Source: Rufibacter immobilis
Lineage (GTDB): Bacteria > Bacteroidota > Bacteroidia > Cytophagales > Hymenobacteraceae
Direction of reading: 5' to 3'
NCBI RefSeq assembly: GCF_003721565.1
Contig: NZ_RJJE01000017.1
Span: 248,001 to 312,000 of the forward strand
Length of the DNA: 64,000 bases
Under the pieces are notes generated by a model. That model was not told the origin of the DNA and did no database searches. It saw only the letters and a list, made by a program, of their open reading frames with translations. The position numbers were made by a program, and so were the translations under genes. Shown here in pieces: positions 25,517-31,767 of this stretch (its first letter is position 1; each line of letters starts with the position of its first letter).

Positions 25517-28291
25517 ATGAATAGCAAAATCAATTTGCTGTTGAATATAAAACCTGCCGAAGCCAAGCTGGTGAAGCAGTTGTTTGTAGTACAGTTCTTT
25601 TTAGGCGTAGCCACGGCCTTTCTCTTTACCAGCACGCTGGCTATGTTTTTGCATGCCTTTGAGGTGCGGGAAATCCCAAGGGTATACATCCTCTCGGCGG
25701 GCTTGCTGCTGGTGGCCAATGCATTCTATGCCAGGTTAGAGGCCAGGCTTCCGGCCAAGCGGCTCCTGCAGACCATTATCCTGTTCTCCACGTTTTCCAT
25801 TCTCTTCACCTGGGCGGGTGTCTCTTTTCTGGCCGCTGAGTGGCTGCCGTTGGTGCTCTCCGCCTGGAACATGGTGGTGTACATGCTGGTGGGCTACGCG
25901 TTCTGGGGCATGGCCGCCATCATCTTCAACGTGCGCGAAAGCAAGCGCCTGTTCTCTGTGGTGGGCGCCGGCGATATTCCGGCCAAACTGATGGGCTATA
26001 CGGCAGTCTCTGTGCTGGCGCCGCTGCTGGGGGTGGAGAATCTGCTCTGGTTTTCCATTGCGGGTTTTGTGCTGGCGTACTACTTCCTGAAAAAGTTGGA
26101 GCACCAGGCCATCTCCGGCCATGGGCACAGCCACTCCGATGATCCTCACCACAGCCATCACCACGCCCACGGATCAGCCCACGGCGGCGGTGAAAAGTCA
26201 TTCATCTCAAGATATTTCCAGAACCGCCTGATCTTTGCCATTACCCTTTTTTCGCTGGCGGCTTTCACGGTTTATTCCCTCATAGATTATACCCTGCTGG
26301 CCGAGGTAAAATCCAGGTTCACCAGCAGTCCAGACTTAGCCACCTTCATTGGGGTTTTCTTCGCGGTGGGGCGGGTGCTGGCCATGCTCATTAAACTGTT
26401 GTTCAGCAGCAGGGTCATTAGCAGGCTGGGGCTCACCAACTCCCTGTTAATTGCCCCGGTGGTACTGCTGGCCATCTCTGCGTTCATGCTCATTCCGGGG
26501 GAAAGCGAGAAGACCATTCTCTATACGTTTGGGGTGATGGTGCTGCTGTCTGAGGTCCTGAAGTCAGCCGTGCAGGAACCGGCGTTTTTTGTACTCTTCC
26601 AGCCTCTAGATCCCCATTCCCGGCTCAAGGGTCACCTGGTTTCAAAGGGGTATACCATGCCCATCGCGCTCTTGGTCACTGGTGTGTTTCTGGCCGTGTA
26701 CAAGAACTTCAGCGGGGGCAGTATTGCCATTACGGTGGTCTGCCAGATTTTAGCCGGCCTCATCATCCTCTGGATTGCCACCGTTTACCTCATTAAAAAA
26801 GAGTATGTCCGCTCGTTGGTGCAGGCGCTCAGGAAAGGCTATTTCACGGGGTCGGAGCTGTTCCTGAACGATGAGCCTGTCCGGAATTTATTGCTGGAAA
26901 AGCTGGAAAGCGGGAAAGCCAAGGAAGTGATTCTGGCCTTGGGGTTGCTGGAGCGTTCCGGCTACCGTAACCTGGAGAAGCGCATGTTGCCCCTGCTGCA
27001 AAGTCCATCGGGCACCATCCGGAAATACGTGCTTTCCAGAGCGGTTGACCTTAAGCTGAGCCAGGCCTATCCGCTGCTGGAACAGACCCTGGTGCTGTAT
27101 CCGGAGGATGTGCATAAACCTGAGTTCACCAGAGCTCTGTATTTCCTGAACCCTGAGATTCGTACGGTGCCAGACACGAACAGGTTAGCTTTGAAAACGG
27201 CTGCCTTGACGGGTTTATCGCGGAGGACTGAAGCGGAGGCGCAACAAGTGGTGCTCCAGCAGTTACATGGAATGGTGCAGAGCCCTGTCACCGAAGAGAA
27301 GTTGGCGGCCCTGGATGTGATGGCGCAAGCCCCAGGTCCCGCGTTTCTGCCCCTCCTGACCAGACTTTTGCAAAATGCCCAACCGGCAGTTTACAAGAAA
27401 GCCTTAGAGACGGCCGGAAAAATAAAGGCAGTAACCTTGCTACAGACCGTTTTGGATGTGGCCCATGCCCGAAAAGCTCCTTATGCCCTGCAAACGGCGC
27501 TGGTATTCTACGGAGATGAAGCGTTCACGGCACATCATCTGCCACCCGCTAAATTACCTCCTGATCTGAAATTGCCTGTCATCAAAGCGGCCGGTAAAGT
27601 GAAAGGCGAGCATTCCACCCACTTCCTCATTCAGTTGCTGGAGCAAGAACAGGCGGAGCAAGACACCATTATAGAGGCGTTGTGGAGCAAGAATGCTGTC
27701 TTAAACACAGCTGAGAAAGATTTGGTGGAAGCCTGGTTTAAAACCAAGTTGAGTCAGAGCAGGCAGAAAGCACTGTACCACCAATGCCTGAAAAGAGAGC
27801 AGGCGCTTCCGCTGGTGGCGGAGGCGTTACTGTCTGAGTTGAAACAGGACCTCAAGAAGATGATGGAAAGTCTGGCCTTGTTGCATGACCGCGTGCAGGT
27901 AAACCGAATAATGGAACTACTGGCCGCAGATTCTCCTGAGAAAGTAGCCAATGCCATAGAGATGCTGGAGCAACTGGTGCCCAAGAAATACTTCCTGCCC
28001 CTGGAGGCGCTCCTGGATTACCGCCTAGACCCTTCTAAACAACTGGTGCCGCTAAGTGAGATGCGCAATCTGGATGTTTCTGCACTGGTGCAGGATATTC
28101 TGACCCAGAACTCGGCGGGCTGCTCTTCCTGGACCAGATCAGTCACCTGCTACGGGTTGCTGCAAATGCCTTCGCCTGAATTGGCGGAGCTGTTGGCTGC
28201 TGAGCCGCTCGCTGCCCCAGACGCACTTTATTCAGAAACCCGCAGGTTCGTTTTATCACAGCTTACACCTACTGCCCATGTTGTTAATTGA
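25517..28291 (+). CDS. Npt1/Npt2-like nucleotide transporter fused to HEAT repeats
   Basis: A 924-residue protein. Residues about 15-440 contain about twelve transmembrane segments of the MFS-type Npt/ADP-ATP translocase group (FSVVGAGDIPAKLMGYTAVS and VLKSAVQEPAFFVLFQPL are typical). A cytoplasmic loop near residues 198-222 is extremely histidine-rich. Residues about 450-920 are helical HEAT-type repeats. Related bacterial proteins often continue into a cyclic-nucleotide-binding domain. Here that domain is a separate, overlapping gene in another frame. The transported substrate is unknown; nucleotide exchange is suggested by family only. The neighbouring cyclase and CNB gene suggest regulation by a cyclic nucleotide. 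Confidence 0.82.
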   Translation: MNSKINLLLNIKPAEAKLVKQLFVVQFFLGVATAFLFTSTLAMFLHAFEVREIPRVYILSAGLLLVANAFYARLEARLPAKRLLQTIILFSTFSILFTWAGVSFLAAEWLPLVLSAWNMVVYMLVGYAFWGMAAIIFNVRESKRLFSVVGAGDIPAKLMGYTAVSVLAPLLGVENLLWFSIAGFVLAYYFLKKLEHQAISGHGHSHSDDPHHSHHHAHGSAHGGGEKSFISRYFQNRLIFAITLFSLAAFTVYSLIDYTLLAEVKSRFTSSPDLATFIGVFFAVGRVLAMLIKLLFSSRVISRLGLTNSLLIAPVVLLAISAFMLIPGESEKTILYTFGVMVLLSEVLKSAVQEPAFFVLFQPLDPHSRLKGHLVSKGYTMPIALLVTGVFLAVYKNFSGGSIAITVVCQILAGLIILWIATVYLIKKEYVRSLVQALRKGYFTGSELFLNDEPVRNLLLEKLESGKAKEVILALGLLERSGYRNLEKRMLPLLQSPSGTIRKYVLSRAVDLKLSQAYPLLEQTLVLYPEDVHKPEFTRALYFLNPEIRTVPDTNRLALKTAALTGLSRRTEAEAQQVVLQQLHGMVQSPVTEEKLAALDVMAQAPGPAFLPLLTRLLQNAQPAVYKKALETAGKIKAVTLLQTVLDVAHARKAPYALQTALVFYGDEAFTAHHLPPAKLPPDLKLPVIKAAGKVKGEHSTHFLIQLLEQEQAEQDTIIEALWSKNAVLNTAEKDLVEAWFKTKLSQSRQKALYHQCLKREQALPLVAEALLSELKQDLKKMMESLALLHDRVQVNRIMELLAADSPEKVANAIEMLEQLVPKKYFLPLEALLDYRLDPSKQLVPLSEMRNLDVSALVQDILTQNSAGCSSWTRSVTCYGLLQMPSPELAELLAAEPLAAPDALYSETRRFVLSQLTPTAHVVN

Positions 28292-28724
28292 GAAGGTACT
28301 CACCCTGCATTCCTCCCGAATATTTCATGACACCCCGGAGTCTGATCTAGTGGAACTGGCCGGGGCTTTGGAAGAACTTCACCTGGAACCAGATACCCAA
28401 CTGTTTGCCAAAGGTGACCAAGGTGATAGCATGTATTTCGTGTACAAAGGGAAGGTGCGTATTCATGACGAGGAGCATACCTTTGCCACCCTGGGCGAAA
28501 ACGAGATTCTGGGGGAATTGTCTATCTTGGATGCTGAACCTCGGTCGGCCACGGCTACCACCCTGGAAGAAACTATTTTGCTGAAACTGGAGCGGGAACC
28601 GTTCTATGAGATCATGATTTCCAATGCCGAGGTGCTGAAAGGAATCCTGAAGACACTGTGCAAACGCCTCCGGCAAATGGACATTATGCTGGTGGAAAGC
28701 AAAGCGGCTACCGCTGCCGATTAA
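28278..28724 (+). CDS. Cyclic-nucleotide-binding domain protein
   Basis: A 148-residue stand-alone cNMP-binding beta-barrel. The phosphate-binding cassette ILGELSILDAEPRSATATT has both the Glu and the Arg needed to hold a cyclic phosphate, so real ligand binding is likely. The start MLLIEKVLTLHSSRIF resembles the linker that precedes the CNB domain in longer Npt-HEAT-CNB proteins. It overlaps the transporter gene by 14 bp in the +1 frame, which suggests either gene fission with translational coupling or ribosomal frameshifting. Its 3' end overlaps the convergent HD gene by 17 bp. It may relay the output of the cyclase encoded 3 kb upstream. Confidence 0.9.
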   Translation: MLLIEKVLTLHSSRIFHDTPESDLVELAGALEELHLEPDTQLFAKGDQGDSMYFVYKGKVRIHDEEHTFATLGENEILGELSILDAEPRSATATTLEETILLKLEREPFYEIMISNAEVLKGILKTLCKRLRQMDIMLVESKAATAAD

Positions 28725-29307
28725 GTTTAGCCTTGACCATTTCCAGGTGTTTCTGCTTTTGCGTTTCGCGGCTCTTTTTTGAAAAAGAGGTGAAAAACGT
28801 ATGGCTCTCCAGAAACTTCACCTGTAGTTGGTTCCATTGTTCCTCGTTGTGGACTATTCCATAGCAGAGAAACTCGCGGTAAAGCGTTTCGCCAATGGGG
28901 AAGAAGTCATCTCGGCCCAGGTAATCTAAATCTGCATCGCAGATAATCTCCTGTAGTTTGGTTTCTGGTCTTTGGGGTACTTTGGTGGCCATGATGAGCC
29001 CGCAGATGGTCTCTATCTGACCAGAGGTAAATCCAAAATCGGGTAATTCCGCTTGGGCGAAGCCACAGCCGCTCTCTTCGTGCTGCTGATAGGTGTCTAA
29101 AAAGCCGGTGTCATGGTAGAGGGCGGCTACCTGTAAGAGCAGAAGTTCTTCCGGGTCTTGGATTCCTTCCGCCTGCGCAATGATCGTTACCTGTTCGAAC
29201 ACATCCAGGGTATGCTGTAAGCTGTGGTACGTTAAATCTGAGGAAAGCCCTTGCTGGAGTTTCTTGACGATGTGCGTATAAACAGACGCTGTATTTGCCG
29301 GTAACAT
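28708..29307 (-). CDS. HD-domain phosphohydrolase
   Basis: A 199-residue protein with the metal-binding HD set: a His in YHSLQHTLDVFEQ, HD in AALYHDTGFLD, further His in QQHEESGCGF and Asp in ICDADLDYLG. HD proteins hydrolyse phosphate esters, including cyclic nucleotides and (p)ppGpp. A cyclic-nucleotide phosphodiesterase would fit the neighbouring cyclase and CNB genes but is inference. The C-terminal part (FFTSFSKKSRETQKQK) is encoded by a degenerate class I repeat (28762-28799), so about the last 30 residues probably arose from a repeat insertion. It converges on, and overlaps, the CNB gene. Confidence 0.87.
   Translation of the reverse strand: MLPANTASVYTHIVKKLQQGLSSDLTYHSLQHTLDVFEQVTIIAQAEGIQDPEELLLLQVAALYHDTGFLDTYQQHEESGCGFAQAELPDFGFTSGQIETICGLIMATKVPQRPETKLQEIICDADLDYLGRDDFFPIGETLYREFLCYGIVHNEEQWNQLQVKFLESHTFFTSFSKKSRETQKQKHLEMVKAKLNRQR
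28762..28799. repeat. Class I repeat inside HD-protein coding sequence
   Basis: A 38-bp copy (CGTTTCGCGGCTC...GTGAAAAACG on the plus strand) with a decayed right arm, inside the 3' end of the HD gene. 38 is not a multiple of three, so the insertion changed the downstream frame. Confidence 0.65.
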
Positions 29308-29418
29308 AGAAGCTGAATAGAAGACTTTGAACCAGCTATGGAATGACCGTAGCCTGGAGCCTGGTAAAGATATGCTTTTTCAGAAAAGATGCCAGTGCCG
29401 GGGTTAGCGCACTTTTAT

Positions 29419-30243
29419 TTAGACCTGTTGCCGGACTGGGGCTGCGCTTCTGGTATTCCTGAGGAAGACTAAAACAACTGCCAGTGCTACCACTGCCAAC
29501 CCAATCCATGCTGCGGTGATCAAATGAGGACTTTCCTCTACACCTATTTCACGCTGTTTTAAGATAATGCCGTAGAGTGCCCATACTCCAACCAGACCAA
29601 CAATTGGATTAGACCTTGTGAAGACTACGAAGGTAACAATGCACGTGGCTACCGCTATCATGATGGTTGCCCAAGCTCCGGCACTCATGTTGAAACCATC
29701 CCAACCCAAACCCACCAAGGCAGAGCTTGCATTGGCAACAGTGGCAATCATGATCCAGCCGAAGTATAGGCTCAAAGGCACTTGTGTCAACCACCGTGAG
29801 GCGGCGGACCTATTTGTATCAAAAATGCCCAGCCGCAAATGTATGACCAACAATGTGACAAGCTGGGTGAGGATAAGGAATACAGATAGCACCAGCCATT
29901 CGTGTACCCAGGCAATGGTCCAGGCACCAGTGGCCAGGTTATTGATCATGAACAAGTAGCCCAACTTCTGGAGGTCCTGATTAGCCTCATGTGCAGCGGG
30001 CTCTTGATAAGCTTTCACCAGATGATAAATACAGAAGGCTGACAGTGCCAGGTAAATTACTCCCCAGATAGAGAAAGTTATACCGGCTGGCGTAAACAGG
30101 GCGGGATATTTATCAGAAACATCGCCAATAGTTTGGTTATTGAAGAGCTTAAGTTGCGTTAATTGCGAGGGTGCTAAATGCAGCAGGAAGAACAACGTGT
30201 TGAGCACCGCCAGAACCTTTATATTTTTCATAGTGAAAGACAT
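29419..30243 (-). CDS. TspO/MBR-like tryptophan-rich membrane protein
   Basis: About 274 residues with seven or more hydrophobic segments. The first five resemble the TspO/MBR fold: FTPAGITFSIWGVIYLAL, INNLATGAWTIAWVHEWL, and PLSLYFGWIMIATVANASS. TspO proteins bind tetrapyrroles and act in stress or porphyrin handling. This longer type with extra C-terminal helices is annotated as a tryptophan-rich sensory protein in Bacteroidota, and its function is not established. An upstream TTG (30252) would add three residues; the ATG at 30243 is preferred, and 30231 is also possible. It is the first gene of the accessory stretch that is nearly free of repeats. Confidence 0.75.
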   Translation of the reverse strand: MSFTMKNIKVLAVLNTLFFLLHLAPSQLTQLKLFNNQTIGDVSDKYPALFTPAGITFSIWGVIYLALSAFCIYHLVKAYQEPAAHEANQDLQKLGYLFMINNLATGAWTIAWVHEWLVLSVFLILTQLVTLLVIHLRLGIFDTNRSAASRWLTQVPLSLYFGWIMIATVANASSALVGLGWDGFNMSAGAWATIMIAVATCIVTFVVFTRSNPIVGLVGVWALYGIILKQREIGVEESPHLITAAWIGLAVVALAVVLVFLRNTRSAAPVRQQV

Positions 30244-30773
30244 TATTTTCAACCTTCATATTTTACGTAAATTCCAAGGCTTAGAGAACTATTCTAAATT
30301 GCCTTACACAACCATAGTAAGACTTGTTTAATTGACATAACCTACCTGGTCTTGTCAATATGTTTATCTAATTGCTGTTAGTTTTCAATTTTATAGGAAA
30401 ACATGTTGGCAGAAGTAAACTTGGCTAAATATCTCTTTAGGTATAACCACCAAAGTAGCTTGACTGTTTTTTTAACTACTTTAAAAGGGGGGCAAGATAG
30501 TTTTCTTGTCTATAGAGCAACAGACACTTTATCTAAGAATCTAAATGTAGCATTAGCCTCTTAAATATTTTCGGTTAGGTGATTGAAGGCCGCTGTTATG
30601 TATTGAAGAGAAAGAACCTCATATTGGGAGGAGCTAGTAGCGTGAAATGGAATAATATTAAGTATTTTATATGTAGTTAGGGGAACTTTGGACATTGATT
30701 GCTGATGGAATATAACTTAGCGCAATACGCATTCCGTTGCTGTTGTTCTAAGTTAATTCTGCGGTGTAACCTG
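30244..30773. other. AT-rich divergent intergenic region
   Basis: 530 bp between the TspO-like gene (minus) and the Crp-AraC regulator (plus). GAACTTTG at 30683-30690 is one base off the TAnnTTTG -7 consensus and may serve the regulator. No gene, repeat or convincing hairpin is seen. Confidence 0.4.
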
Positions 30774-31757
30774 ATGAACCATACCTGCGAGAAATACAAA
30801 CCAGCCCAAGCCGAAGACGTTGCCCATGTCCTGACGTTACTGGAGGCCATACGTCCCATTACCCCTGACCTCAAGGAGGAGTTTTACGAACATGCGATCA
30901 CACTGGAGCTGCAGGAGGGAGAGCATCTGCTCCGCCAGGGAGAGAGGTGCCACCACATGTATTTTATCCGGAAAGGCGCCCTGATGGCTTATTCCCAGCA
31001 TAGGCAGAAGCAGATCACTACCTACATTTCAGTGGAGAATGAATTCGTCAGTTCCCTTTCAGGGTTATACGGGCAGCAACCTTCCCGGGAAGCCATCATA
31101 GCGGTGGAGCCAACCCTGCTAGTGGGAGTGTACACTGACATCCTGTTGGGCTGGTATGACCGTTACTTTGATCTAAACTATATTATCCGTCAGGTATACG
31201 AGAATTATTACCGCGATGCCCAGGAGCGGTCCCACGTGGTACGTATTGGCAATGCGAAGGAGCGTTACCTGTATTTCGTTAAATCCAAACCTGGGTTCCT
31301 GGACCGCCTGCCCATGGAGTGTGTGGCGTCTTTTCTAGATATGAAGCCAGAGACGCTCTCCCGTATCAGAAAACAAAGCCCGAGCACCTTGGATGCACAG
31401 GAAGCTAATAACCTCCTGCGGAAAGCAGCCCAGGTAATGCATGAGACGGAGTGCTTCAAAGAGAAAACGCTGAAAGTACAAGCCTTGGCTGAGCGGCTGG
31501 GTGTCCCGGCCTATAAGTTGTCGTGGGTGCTCAACACGTACTCCAAGACTAGCTTTACTGATTTTGTCAATCAGTATCGGATTGCATATCTAAAGGAGCA
31601 GCTTGAGCAGGGCGAGGGCCTGCAGAATTTCACCCTGGAGGCCCTCGCCCTGGAAGCCGGCTTCGCTTCCCGAAGCGGATTCTATAAGGCCTTCCGCAAG
31701 GCCGAGGGCATAAGCCCCAGAGCGTACATTAACTCTATGCAGAGCATGGATAAATAA
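30774..31757 (+). CDS. Crp-type regulator with additional AraC-type DNA-binding domain
   Basis: 327 residues from the ATG at 30774. Residues about 15-125 form a Crp/Fnr cyclic-nucleotide-like barrel (EGEHLLRQGERCHHMYFIRKG), but the cassette region SSLSGLYGQQPSREAII lacks the Gly-Glu of cAMP binders, so cAMP binding is doubtful. Residues about 165-210 match the Crp helix-turn-helix typical of this phylum (RLPMECVASFLDMKPETLSR). Residues about 235-325 form a complete AraC HTH (FTLEALALEAGFASRSGFYK, GISPRAYINS). Two complete DNA-binding modules on one chain are unusual. The target is unknown; the convergent T9SS protein and the TspO-like gene are candidates. Starts at 30699 or 30705 would add 23-25 residues. 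Confidence 0.85.
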   Translation: MNHTCEKYKPAQAEDVAHVLTLLEAIRPITPDLKEEFYEHAITLELQEGEHLLRQGERCHHMYFIRKGALMAYSQHRQKQITTYISVENEFVSSLSGLYGQQPSREAIIAVEPTLLVGVYTDILLGWYDRYFDLNYIIRQVYENYYRDAQERSHVVRIGNAKERYLYFVKSKPGFLDRLPMECVASFLDMKPETLSRIRKQSPSTLDAQEANNLLRKAAQVMHETECFKEKTLKVQALAERLGVPAYKLSWVLNTYSKTSFTDFVNQYRIAYLKEQLEQGEGLQNFTLEALALEAGFASRSGFYKAFRKAEGISPRAYINSMQSMDK

Positions 31758-31767
31758 AGGGCAGCCT

